Assembly: GCA_965656535.1 (NCBI GenBank)
Contig: CBFHKX010000001.1
Span: forward strand, 868,001-932,000
Direction of reading: 5' to 3'
Origin: Lishizhenia sp965656535
GTDB taxonomy: Bacteria > Bacteroidota > Bacteroidia > Flavobacteriales_D > Crocinitomicaceae
DNA: 64,000 nt
The notes under the pieces are model-generated. The model did no database searches and was not told where the DNA came from. It saw only the letters and a list, made by a program, of their open reading frames with translations. Position numbers and translations under genes: made by a program. Positions 8,317 to 16,970 of the stretch are shown here, in pieces; the stretch's first letter is position 1; the number at the start of each line of letters is the position of its first letter.

Positions 8317-10851
8317 ATGAAAAACATTCTACGATTATCTTTACTCTTACTGGCAATAATGTGTGCAACATTTACGAGTCAAGCACAACGATATTTAGGA
8401 ATTCATGGTAGTAATTATGCCGGAATTATGGGGGCAGATGTTCAACCTGCAAGCATAGTTGACGGAAGGTTTAAATTCGATTTAAATTTAATTGGTGGAG
8501 ATTTTTCTATATGGCAAAATTTTAGAACACTAAGAACAGAAAATATGCCTGGTCGCAGTTTACGCTACTTGATAGATTCTTCTGCAGCATTTTCTGATTG
8601 GAAAGGTCCGGATAGCACATATTTACAAAATAACTGGAGAGATATTGGAGACCCATTTAGTAATTCAACTAAAAATCAAGGTATTTACAATTCATTACAA
8701 ATTGATATCGTAAATTTTATGTTTCATATCAACCCTAGAATTGCGGTTGGTTTTTCTCCGAAAATAAGAATGATTAATAGCGTAGATGAATTAAATCCGA
8801 GGCTAAGAAAATTGTTTGAAGAAGACTTTAATGTCAATGATTTACAAAATTTAGATATTCAAGGCAATGGTTTGTCACAAAATTCAATGGCTTGGGTAGA
8901 GTATGGTTTTAATTATGCGCAGGTGTTAAAAGATGATGGAGATCATTTTTTCAAAGCAGGAGCAAGATTAAAATTATTACAAGGCTTAGGTGCTACCTAT
9001 AATTATGCAAATCAATTAGATATTAATGTACAATCTGTAGATACTGCATCCTATCTTCGAGCAAATTTTAGTTACGGTTCTGGCGGAAATACAGGTCAAT
9101 TGTTAGAGAACAGATTCTCTAATATCTCAGATATCTTTAAGGCAGCTAGTTTTGGTTTTGGAGCAGACTTGGGATTAGTTTATGAATATAGACCAAAACA
9201 CGGCCAATACCAGTATGAGATGGACGGAAAAAATGGATTATGGTACCAAGACGTTAACAAGTATAAGTTAAGAGCTGGTGTTTCTTTATTAGATATTGGT
9301 GGAATTCGTTTTGACAAAACAGATCGAAGCAGAGATTTTAGTATCAATGCAACAGGTTTTAATTTAAATCTACTAGATTCTATCGCTAGTTTTTCAGATT
9401 ATACGCAGTTTATAGATAGTATGATAACCAACGATCCTGAGTGGACAGCAGAAGAAGATACCTCAGGTTCTTTTTACATGAATACACCAACAGCACTTAG
9501 TCTACAGTTAGATTATCATATTTATAAAAATTTCTATGTAAACGCAACAGGTTATTTTAACATTTTAGGAAATGGAAATAAAAATAGTGTAAGAGCTGCA
9601 AATCAAATAACTGTTTCGCCATCTTATGATTTTGCTTGGATGCAGGTTGCTGTGCCTATCTCTTACAACACTTACTCTGGAACAAAAATAGGCTTGGGCT
9701 TGAGGTTAGGACCACTTACTGTGGGTGTAACGGACTACAGAACAGTAATACCGTCAGGTAAATTTAGAGGTGGAGAAATGTATGCTTCTTTAAGAGTTCC
9801 AATACTTTATGATACACCGCAAGATATGGATAACGATAAGGTATCCGATGCTGTTGATGCGTGTATTGATGTGCCAGGTTTATGGACATTCAAAGGTTGT
9901 CCGGATACAGATGGAGATGGTATTGAAGATAAACAAGATAACTGTCCAGAAACACCAGGTTTAAAAGAGTTTAACGGTTGTCCAGATACAGATAAAGATG
10001 GGATTATGGATAGTCAGGACGATTGCGCAGAAATTGCTGGTTTAAAACAATTTAAAGGTTGCCCGGATACAGATGAAGATGGAATAATGGATAAAGAAGA
10101 TGATTGTCCGCAAACGGCAGGTACAATTGCTTTTAACGGTTGCCCAGATACAGATGGAGACGGAATTAGAGATGTAGATGACGCGTGTCCGGATGTGAAA
10201 GGTCCAGCAACACTTAACGGTTGTCCGGATTCTGATAATGATGGGATATTAGACTTTTTAGATAACTGTCCGCAAAAAGCCGGCCCAAAAGAAAATAACG
10301 GTTGTCCGTGGCCAGATACAGATGGAGATGGACTATTAGACAAAGATGATAAATGTCCGAACTTGGCTGGCCCGGTAAAAAATCAAGGTTGTCCATACCA
10401 AGATACAGATGGAGACGGAATTATTGATGCCGAGGACGAGTGTCCTGCAACACCAGGAGTAATAGAAAACAAGGGGTGTCCAAAAATCGAAGTAGAAGAG
10501 CAAGAGATTTTAAATACAGCCTTTGATAATTTACAATTTGAAACAGGTAAGGCGATTATTAAAGAATCTTCTTTTGAGTCTTTAGATAGTCTAGCAGCTT
10601 TGTTAATTAAGAAAACAGATTGGAAACTTCAAATATCTGGACATACAGATGCAGTTGGAGCAGCACAAAACAACTTAATACTTTCTAAAAAACGTTCAGA
10701 AGCAGTAAAAGCATACATAGCAGCTAAAGGTGTAGAAGAGGAAAGATTAAATGCATTGTTTTTCGGAGAAACCATGCCAATTGCAGAAAATGACACTCCA
10801 GAAGGAAGAGCCCAAAATAGGAGGGTAGAAATGGTGATAATCTTTGATTAA
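8317..10851 (+). CDS. DUF5723-type beta-barrel / TSP3 repeat / OmpA-domain outer-membrane protein (copy 1)
   Basis: An 844-residue envelope protein. A signal peptide ends at TSQA-Q (about residue 23). Residues ~24-500 look like an outer-membrane barrel of DUF5723 type (GIHGSNYAGIMGADVQPAS). Residues 503-722 are eight thrombospondin type-3 calcium-binding repeats of the form DTDGDGI..DxxDxCP..G...NGCP. Residues ~730-844 are an OmpA domain with peptidoglycan-binding HTDAVG...LSKKRSEAV and a C-terminal NRRVEM. It probably links outer membrane to peptidoglycan. A lipoprotein gene and a paralogue of the same architecture follow downstream, beyond a terminator. Confidence 0.85.
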   Translation: MKNILRLSLLLLAIMCATFTSQAQRYLGIHGSNYAGIMGADVQPASIVDGRFKFDLNLIGGDFSIWQNFRTLRTENMPGRSLRYLIDSSAAFSDWKGPDSTYLQNNWRDIGDPFSNSTKNQGIYNSLQIDIVNFMFHINPRIAVGFSPKIRMINSVDELNPRLRKLFEEDFNVNDLQNLDIQGNGLSQNSMAWVEYGFNYAQVLKDDGDHFFKAGARLKLLQGLGATYNYANQLDINVQSVDTASYLRANFSYGSGGNTGQLLENRFSNISDIFKAASFGFGADLGLVYEYRPKHGQYQYEMDGKNGLWYQDVNKYKLRAGVSLLDIGGIRFDKTDRSRDFSINATGFNLNLLDSIASFSDYTQFIDSMITNDPEWTAEEDTSGSFYMNTPTALSLQLDYHIYKNFYVNATGYFNILGNGNKNSVRAANQITVSPSYDFAWMQVAVPISYNTYSGTKIGLGLRLGPLTVGVTDYRTVIPSGKFRGGEMYASLRVPILYDTPQDMDNDKVSDAVDACIDVPGLWTFKGCPDTDGDGIEDKQDNCPETPGLKEFNGCPDTDKDGIMDSQDDCAEIAGLKQFKGCPDTDEDGIMDKEDDCPQTAGTIAFNGCPDTDGDGIRDVDDACPDVKGPATLNGCPDSDNDGILDFLDNCPQKAGPKENNGCPWPDTDGDGLLDKDDKCPNLAGPVKNQGCPYQDTDGDGIIDAEDECPATPGVIENKGCPKIEVEEQEILNTAFDNLQFETGKAIIKESSFESLDSLAALLIKKTDWKLQISGHTDAVGAAQNNLILSKKRSEAVKAYIAAKGVEEERLNALFFGETMPIAENDTPEGRAQNRRVEMVIIFD
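9823..10482 (+). repeat. TSP3 repeat array in OmpA-family copy 1
   Basis: Eight units of about 81-87 bp encode residues 503-722 of the protein. Each unit has the Asp-rich calcium loop and a CP...GCP pair. The array is 660 bp long, exactly the length of the one in copy 2 (14056-14715), and unusual units (NGCPWPD, QGCPYQD) occur in the same order in both. Confidence 0.85.
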
Positions 10852-10868
10852 GAGAGAGAATGAAATGT

Positions 10869-10906
10869 AAGCGCTCTTTTAACTTAAGTTTTAAGGGCGT
10901 TTTTTT
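10869..10906 (+). terminator. Terminator after OmpA-family copy 1
   Basis: CGCTCTT (10872-10878) pairs with AAGGGCG (10893-10899), one G-U pair included, extended by outer A-T pairs, with an AACTTAAGTT palindrome in the loop and a run of T's at 10900-10906. It separates the 6187-10851 operon from the lipoprotein gene. Confidence 0.75.
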
Positions 10907-10920
10907 GACTTTTTATTAAA

Positions 10921-10952
10921 TTGTCTCGTTAATAACAATAATACTATTTTTG
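10921..10952 (+). promoter_or_regulatory. Promoter of the lipoprotein-OmpA operon
   Basis: TTG (10921-10923) and TATTTTTG (10945-10952) are 21 bp apart, matching the Bacteroidota -33/-7 pattern. The -7 box covers the upstream in-frame TTG at 10950, which argues that translation starts at the ATG at 10971 instead. Confidence 0.6.
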
Positions 10953-10970
10953 AAAAAAGAATATCTACTC

Positions 10971-12662
10971 ATGAAAATCACTTTCGTCCTTCGTTTTCTG
11001 CTTATATTACCAATTCTTTTTACGGCCTGTAAAAAGCAAGTAATTCAAACAGATAAGATAGAAACTCCAGAATTATCTCCAAGTTTTGCCATTCCATTAG
11101 GGTATGCAAACTTAAATTTAGGAGATGTTGAACGCAGATTTGATGGTCAGGAGCTAGTTTTTAACCAAGCCAATCAGTTGTTTGAATTGGTATACCAAAG
11201 GTCTATCTTTGAATTTACTGCAGCCGACTATTTTCAATTCGCAACACAAAATTTCAGCGATTCATATAGTGCTCCGCCATCAGTAGCAACTGCCATTAAT
11301 GTTGGAGGTGCAGGAGCAACTGCTTCTTGGCAAGAACAATTAGTTAATACCTTATCTTTTTCCAATGGAGAATCGATAGATAGTGTTTTAATTAATACTG
11401 GAAACCTTACAATCAATGTAAATTCAGAGTTTAGTCATGATATTTCTATTAATCTAAGCTCTCCTTACATCGTTTCCTCGGCAGGTTCAACATTCAACAC
11501 AACAATAGATCTAGATTACCAAGGTATGGCTCCATTATCGGAGTTTATAACGGTAGACTTATCGGGTTATGCAATCGATTTTACTCGAAACGGAACTACT
11601 ACCAATGAAATAGAGTTAAACGCAACTCTCTTTATTACAAGTTCCGGAGCACCTATCACAGGATCGGAGAACATTACTTTTGCGAGTACAGTCAATTTAA
11701 CAGATTACGCTGCAGTGTATGGATATTTTGGTCAGTTTACAACAAACTTGAACGGACAAACTGATATTGCTAGTTTTTATGAAAATTTCAATGGCGGTAC
11801 ACTCTCTTTTGCAGATCCTCGACTAGAATTATTTCTTTTCAATACAACAGGTATTGAAGTTGCCACAGATTTTTCTGCAATTTTTGAATTAGCAGATAAT
11901 TCAAATGTCATCAATTCAGGTGCAGGTTTAACCAATATACCAAATCTTGCTCCGGCTCTTTTTGTGGGAGACACTGCCGTAACCACGCATCAAATAAATA
12001 ATGGCAATACAAATCCTACGTTAACGAATATGCTAAACCAAGCTCCAACAGAGATCGTTTTTGCAACTAACTCAACTGTAAATCCAACGGGCATTGCTAC
12101 TAACTTTCTTACTAAAGAAAGTAAAGTTTGGGCAAGGGCAAATGCAGTTTTACCTTTTTTCGGATACGCAGATAATTTTTCTTTGAATGATACAACCGAT
12201 CTAGATCTTGCAGAAGAGTTGGCGCTATCACCACAAGATAATTTTACAGTAGAAGACGTAGAAAAGCTAACGGTAAGAATTATTACAAAAAATGGTTTAC
12301 CGGTAACAGGAAACGTTCAATTGTATTTTGCAGATAGTCTGGGTGCAGTTATAGATTCATTATTTACTACTGCCCAAAATGGAGAGAATATAATCCAAGG
12401 AGCGCCAATTAACACGTCACTACCAATATCAGACCCAAACTATGGGAAAGTCACAAATTCAGTTGAAAAAACAACAGATATTGTTTTAACCGGTCAAAAA
12501 TTAAAGAGTTTAATTGATCAAGGTTCAAAAAAATTAATCTATAGTTTGAAAGCCAATACAACAGATGCTTCTAACCAAACTGATATTAAATTTTTTCCGG
12601 AATACGACTTGTTTATAAAAGTCTCTGCCAAAATTGATTTTAAATTAAACCTACAACAGTAA
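10971..12662 (+). CDS. Large lipoprotein of unknown function, paired with OmpA-family copy 2
   Basis: 563 residues from the ATG at 10971; an in-frame TTG at 10950 is rejected because it lies in the -7 promoter box. The lipoprotein signal ends in LFTAC with Cys20, followed by KKQ; no acidic lipoprotein export signal follows, so surface exposure is not supported. The rest is Ser/Thr/Asn-rich, predicted beta, with no recognised domain; blocks such as ITGSENITF and PVTGNVQLYF suggest several Ig-like or adhesin-like beta domains. The stop is 1 bp before the start of OmpA-family copy 2, so they are an operon and may act together at the outer membrane. Confidence 0.75.
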   Translation: MKITFVLRFLLILPILFTACKKQVIQTDKIETPELSPSFAIPLGYANLNLGDVERRFDGQELVFNQANQLFELVYQRSIFEFTAADYFQFATQNFSDSYSAPPSVATAINVGGAGATASWQEQLVNTLSFSNGESIDSVLINTGNLTINVNSEFSHDISINLSSPYIVSSAGSTFNTTIDLDYQGMAPLSEFITVDLSGYAIDFTRNGTTTNEIELNATLFITSSGAPITGSENITFASTVNLTDYAAVYGYFGQFTTNLNGQTDIASFYENFNGGTLSFADPRLELFLFNTTGIEVATDFSAIFELADNSNVINSGAGLTNIPNLAPALFVGDTAVTTHQINNGNTNPTLTNMLNQAPTEIVFATNSTVNPTGIATNFLTKESKVWARANAVLPFFGYADNFSLNDTTDLDLAEELALSPQDNFTVEDVEKLTVRIITKNGLPVTGNVQLYFADSLGAVIDSLFTTAQNGENIIQGAPINTSLPISDPNYGKVTNSVEKTTDIVLTGQKLKSLIDQGSKKLIYSLKANTTDASNQTDIKFFPEYDLFIKVSAKIDFKLNLQQ

Positions 12663-12663
12663 G

Positions 12664-15084
12664 ATGCCCACAATACAGTTAAAAAATGTTTTAGTACTCA
12701 GCTTACTTTTGTTTTGTACAAGTATTAAAGCACAAGAAGACCTTACAATGTACTCGATGAATAACGTACAGCAATCGCTATACGTAAATCCTGCTATTAA
12801 GTTAAAGCATAAAGTTAACATTGGTTTACCCATTATTTCGTCGGTTTATTTTGATGTAATAAATAATGCATTTAATCCAAAACATGCTTTTGATGTAAAT
12901 AGTAATGGTGTTACAACAATTACCACTCAATCATTAATAGATAAATGGAAACCGCGTAATTATTTAGGCGTCAATGCGCGTTTAGATCTATTGAGCTTCG
13001 GTTTTACAATTAAGGAGAAGAATTATATATCCTTTAGCTTGCGCGATAATTTTATGTATCGTTTAACATTGCCAGAAGGACTATTAGAGTTGCCTTTGGT
13101 TGGAAATGCAAACTTTGATGAGAATGATGGTATTGTGGATTTAGGAGGTCTTGGTATGGATGTAAACTATTACCGATCTTGGGGTGTAGGGTATCAAAGA
13201 GAAGTGAATAAGAAGTTACGTCTCGGAGGAGCTTTTCGTTTCAATCAAGGAATTGCAAATGTTCATTTTAAAAGAAGTGATTTGCGTTGGGAAACAGATC
13301 CTAACACCTATGATTACACTTTTTCAGGAGCTGTAGATGTGCGTACTTCTGGTTACGATTCTACCTTAGATGGCAGTAATTTACAAAGTTTGTTGATCAA
13401 CCCTCAAAATATTGGCTTTGGTCTCGACCTTGGGGCCGTTTATCAGCTTAATGATAAAATTGAACTTTCGGCAAGCTTAATCGATCTTGGTTTCATTACA
13501 TGGAAACAGAATATCAATAACTTCGTATCTGAAGAATTAAACTCAACATTTGAAGGCCTCGACTTCACAAATACAATTATAAACGGAGGAAGTCCTTTTG
13601 ATGCAGATAGTTTGGCGGATGTTTATTTTGCAGATCTGGATGAAAACCAAAATAGATACACAACATCTTTACTCACTAAACTTTATCTTGGGGCTGCTTA
13701 TTCTGTTTTCGAAAAGGAACATTTTAAAGGTAGGGCAAATCTATTATTGCAAGGTGGTTTGTACCATGGAAAACTACTTCCTTCAGTTACATTAGGCTAT
13801 ACCCAAGATGTTTACAGCTTCTTGCAAGCTTCCATTAACTACTCATACGTAAATAGAGGTAATAATATTGGCTTTGGTTTATCAGCCAATCTTTTCCCAG
13901 TTCAAGTATACGTAACTGTAGATAATTTATTAGCTGCCAGGTACACAGAAATCGTTGATGCAAATCAAGAAGTTGTAGTCCCTTTTGTGCCGTATAATGC
14001 TAAAAAATTGCATGTACGCTTTGGTATTAACCTAAGTTTTGGAAGAAAAGAAAAAGATAGAGATAAAGACGGTGTTAAAAACCGAAAAGACGATTGTCCA
14101 GACACATATGGGTTAATGGTGTTCAACGGTTGTCCAGATGCGGATGGAGACGGTGTAATGGATAAAGATGATGATTGTCCGGAAATTGCCGGCTTAGAAA
14201 AGTTTAACGGTTGTCCGGATACAGATTCAGATGGTATACCAGATGAGAAAGATGCTTGTCCAGAAGTTGCAGGTTTAAATGCCTTCAACGGTTGCCCAGA
14301 TTCAGATAATGATGAGGTAATGGATAGTGAAGATGATTGTCCAAATATTGCTGGACTCAAAATGTTCAATGGTTGTCCTGATTCAGACTCAGATGGGATA
14401 AAAGACGGTGAAGACGATTGTCCAAATAATTACGGACCAAAAGAATTTAATGGTTGTCCGGATACAGATAAAGATGGCGTTTTAGACTATCTAGATAACT
14501 GTCCAGAAACAGCTGGTTCAAAAGAAAATAACGGTTGTCCGTGGCTAGATACTGATAGTGATGGTTTAAAAGACAATGAAGATAGATGTCCGTATTTAGC
14601 AGGTCCAGTTTCTAACCAGGGTTGTCCGCTTCAAGATACAGATGCAGATGGAATTCCAGATGCAGAAGATAAATGTCCGGCAACACCAGGAACAGTAGAG
14701 AATAATGGTTGTCCGGAGATAGAAGAAGAAGTACAAGAAATAATAAACATAGCTTTTGATAACTTACAATTTGAAACAGGTAAAGATGTAATTAAATCTT
14801 CTTCTTTTGAATCCTTAGATAACTTGGCAAAACTACTTACAGATAAGCCAGAGTGGAAACTTCAAATTGCTGGTCATACAGATGATGTAGGAAATGCGCA
14901 AAGTAACTTAATTCTATCTAAGAAAAGAGCTGAGGCGGTTAAGAAGTATATTTCTGATAAAGGAGTCAATAAAGACAGAATTTTCGCTTTATATTTTGGA
15001 GAAACTCAACCGATATCAGATAACACAACAGCAGAAGGCAGAGCTAAAAACAGAAGAGTAGAAATGACCATAGTTTTTGACTAG
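12664..15084 (+). CDS. DUF5723-type beta-barrel / TSP3 repeat / OmpA-domain outer-membrane protein (copy 2)
   Basis: An 806-residue paralogue of the gene at 8317. The signal peptide ends near SIKA-Q (about residue 23). A barrel-like region (~25-460) opens with MYSMNNVQQSLYVNPA, typical of the PorP/DUF5723 group. Eight TSP3 repeats occupy residues 465-684 and an OmpA domain follows (~690-806, HTDDVGNAQ, LSKKRAEAV, NRRVEM). The repeat and OmpA parts are far more similar to copy 1 than the barrels are. ATG at 12664, 1 bp after the lipoprotein stop. No hairpin follows the stop. Confidence 0.85.
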   Translation: MPTIQLKNVLVLSLLLFCTSIKAQEDLTMYSMNNVQQSLYVNPAIKLKHKVNIGLPIISSVYFDVINNAFNPKHAFDVNSNGVTTITTQSLIDKWKPRNYLGVNARLDLLSFGFTIKEKNYISFSLRDNFMYRLTLPEGLLELPLVGNANFDENDGIVDLGGLGMDVNYYRSWGVGYQREVNKKLRLGGAFRFNQGIANVHFKRSDLRWETDPNTYDYTFSGAVDVRTSGYDSTLDGSNLQSLLINPQNIGFGLDLGAVYQLNDKIELSASLIDLGFITWKQNINNFVSEELNSTFEGLDFTNTIINGGSPFDADSLADVYFADLDENQNRYTTSLLTKLYLGAAYSVFEKEHFKGRANLLLQGGLYHGKLLPSVTLGYTQDVYSFLQASINYSYVNRGNNIGFGLSANLFPVQVYVTVDNLLAARYTEIVDANQEVVVPFVPYNAKKLHVRFGINLSFGRKEKDRDKDGVKNRKDDCPDTYGLMVFNGCPDADGDGVMDKDDDCPEIAGLEKFNGCPDTDSDGIPDEKDACPEVAGLNAFNGCPDSDNDEVMDSEDDCPNIAGLKMFNGCPDSDSDGIKDGEDDCPNNYGPKEFNGCPDTDKDGVLDYLDNCPETAGSKENNGCPWLDTDSDGLKDNEDRCPYLAGPVSNQGCPLQDTDADGIPDAEDKCPATPGTVENNGCPEIEEEVQEIINIAFDNLQFETGKDVIKSSSFESLDNLAKLLTDKPEWKLQIAGHTDDVGNAQSNLILSKKRAEAVKKYISDKGVNKDRIFALYFGETQPISDNTTAEGRAKNRRVEMTIVFD
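14056..14715 (+). repeat. TSP3 repeat array in OmpA-family copy 2
   Basis: Eight units of about 81-87 bp encode residues 465-684. Length is 660 bp, the same as in copy 1, and the NGCPWLD and QGCPLQD variant units sit at the same ranks. Confidence 0.85.
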
Positions 15085-15173
15085 ACTTTGTTTTTAATTG
15101 AGTGGGTTTTCAGTGTCATTTGTTTTTTTGGAATACTTTTTGTTAAATTTTTAAGAAAATAAAAAGTAAGAGT

Positions 15174-15950
15174 ATGCGCGTTATTATATTTTGTTTTAGT
15201 TTCTTTTTCCTTTCTAGTTGTGTGGTAAAATGGAAAACAATAGAATCTGGAGAAGTTGGAGTTAAGCAAAGATTTGGAGTTGTAAAAGACAAGCAATTTC
15301 AGCCTGGCTTTAAAGTCTTTTTTGCAGGTACTAAAATGTATTTGGTAAATACCCAGTTGAATGATTTTACAGTGAAACACGCTACAAGAACTTTGGATGG
15401 AACACTACTTACTCCAGATGTTAGTTTCTTTATTCGATTTAGAGAAGATAAAGCTTCTGCCATAGTAAGTGAAAACATACATAACTTTAAAGGAAAAACA
15501 GTTTCACCTTTGAAGCTCTTTTATTTAATTGAGAACATTTTTAAAAGTGCAATAGCCTCTGCGGTTAGTCAAACCCAATCTTTTGAAGATAACAACTTAA
15601 ATAGAAAGCGTTTGGCATTAAAAATAAAAGAAGAGGTAGAATCTAACAGCATCATGGATTACTTTGTAATTGAGAACGTTTTGATTAATTCTATCTTTAT
15701 TGATAAAGTGTTTAAAGAGGTCTTGAATAGAGAGGTACAGCTCAATAAAGAACTTAGTAATGTAGAACTAGAAATTGAATTAAAACGTAAAAAACTAATT
15801 TTAGAAAAGTTAGAAGCTATTTCAGACTCTACCTACAACAGCATTTTAAAATCAACTTTAGATGAGAATATTTTAGAATTAGAAAAAATAAAAACAAACA
15901 AAGCAATAGGTACATCTTCTAATACGAAAACACTTATAATTTCAGACTAA
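15174..15950 (+). CDS. SPFH/band 7 (prohibitin-like) lipoprotein
   Basis: A 258-residue protein with lipobox LSSC (Cys16), followed by the start of an SPFH domain: ESGEVGVKQRFGVV, then a beta-rich body (residues ~20-185) and a charged helical tail (~190-240, ELEIELKRKKLILEKLE) likely to be coiled coil. SPFH proteins form membrane-associated rings or scaffolds and usually have an N-terminal membrane helix; anchoring by a lipid on Cys is unusual and would put the domain outside the cytoplasm. ATG start at 15174. It stands alone, 89 bp after the OmpA gene. Partners unknown. Confidence 0.8.
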   Translation: MRVIIFCFSFFFLSSCVVKWKTIESGEVGVKQRFGVVKDKQFQPGFKVFFAGTKMYLVNTQLNDFTVKHATRTLDGTLLTPDVSFFIRFREDKASAIVSENIHNFKGKTVSPLKLFYLIENIFKSAIASAVSQTQSFEDNNLNRKRLALKIKEEVESNSIMDYFVIENVLINSIFIDKVFKEVLNREVQLNKELSNVELEIELKRKKLILEKLEAISDSTYNSILKSTLDENILELEKIKTNKAIGTSSNTKTLIISD

Positions 15951-16043
15951 AGTATTGCCTATTTTTACCTAAATGATGTATTGAGGGTACGGGTTTTTTG
16001 TTACTTTTAAATTAAGTTAGCGTTACATAAACAAAAAGGAACT

Positions 16044-16850
16044 ATGCGCAGGTTAATATTTGGTTTTTTAGGATTGGTTTTTATAGCAAGTTGCGATCAA
16101 AAAGTAATTGGAGAAACACAAGTTGAAGAGTCGGAAATTGAAGAGAAAACAACTCAAAATAATAGCAGACCAACTGGAGAATCTAAGATGATTGAGATTC
16201 AAAGTATTCCGCAAGAGATGCTAATAGAAAAAAGGTCATTACGTTATGAAAGAATAGATGCGGGCGAAACTGTCCAAACCTATGCATATTATAATGAAAA
16301 CAACACTTTGGTAAAAGTTGTAGAAGATTACAGATTAGGAAAAAATCAAAACGCTGGATTACGCGCGTATTATTTTGAAAAAGACAGAATACCTGTTGCA
16401 GTAGTAGATAGTTATGAAGATTGGACAGATACTTCATTAGTCGTATTCTCAGAAAAAAGAACCTTTTATGAAGATGGAAAGCCAGTTTACACAGATTTTA
16501 GAACAGCAGATTATTATGAACTAATTAACGAAGAAACCTTTCAAAAAGTAAAAACAGACGGGTTTGAAATAAATCGGGTTTTAACTATTTTAGATCAAAA
16601 AGAACCATTTTTAACTTACTTTTTGGGTGTCATAGAAACACCAAGCTTTCCTTATTTGTTGGTAGGAGAGCCCAATAAAAAAGACGGTTTTCAATCTACA
16701 CTAAGAGTATCTAAAAGGAGCGATTTTATAGATGACTTACTACTCAATCAAGAAAAATATCTAAATAAATCCATGGCATTAGAGTACAGAGAAATAGAAG
16801 AAGATAATTTTGTTTTTACAGAATTTCTATCCGGGAAATGGAAAGAATAA
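16044..16850 (+). CDS. Lipoprotein of unknown function
   Basis: 268 residues with lipobox IASC (Cys17), then a Glu/Thr-rich linker (to ~residue 50) and a folded part with no recognised domain. The middle contains repeated YYNENNTLVKV, YFEKDRIPVAV and FYEDGKPVYTDF stretches, of the kind seen in MORN-like or antitoxin-like 'text repeat' beta sheets, but too few to assign. Probably an outer- or inner-membrane lipoprotein with a periplasmic domain. Single gene; degenerate repeats follow it. Confidence 0.65.
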   Translation: MRRLIFGFLGLVFIASCDQKVIGETQVEESEIEEKTTQNNSRPTGESKMIEIQSIPQEMLIEKRSLRYERIDAGETVQTYAYYNENNTLVKVVEDYRLGKNQNAGLRAYYFEKDRIPVAVVDSYEDWTDTSLVVFSEKRTFYEDGKPVYTDFRTADYYELINEETFQKVKTDGFEINRVLTILDQKEPFLTYFLGVIETPSFPYLLVGEPNKKDGFQSTLRVSKRSDFIDDLLLNQEKYLNKSMALEYREIEEDNFVFTEFLSGKWKE

Positions 16851-16860
16851 CCTCATTGTA

Positions 16861-16966
16861 TCCTCGATACGCTGAGCACTAGGACTCCGTTTAGATTTAT
16901 GATAAATTTGTTTTAAGTAAATTGGGAGACTGAGTTTTAGCTATGCTTGGCAAAAGTATCGAAGTC
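16861..16966. repeat. Inverted pair of degenerate intergenic repeats
   Basis: Between two convergent genes lie TCGATACGCTGAGCACT (from 16864) and, in opposite orientation, GACTGAGTTTTAGC (from 16928) ending GTATCGAAGTC (to 16966). These are the same family as at 531-636 and 59927-59965. Placed as an inverted pair they could fold into a long imperfect hairpin between the two 3' ends. Confidence 0.45.
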
Positions 16967-16970
16967 GCAT

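Noticed and set aside
10014..10396. Antisense ORFs across the TSP3 arrays (also 13965-14369)
   Set aside because: They are mirror images of the Asp/Gly-rich repeats and consist of repeated Ser/Gly/Gln-Pro strings; such open antisense frames are expected from the repeat's codon bias.
9823..10482. Regular ~82-bp repeats considered as a CRISPR array
   Set aside because: The units are coding TSP3 repeats in frame within a long protein, with variable sequence and no spacers.
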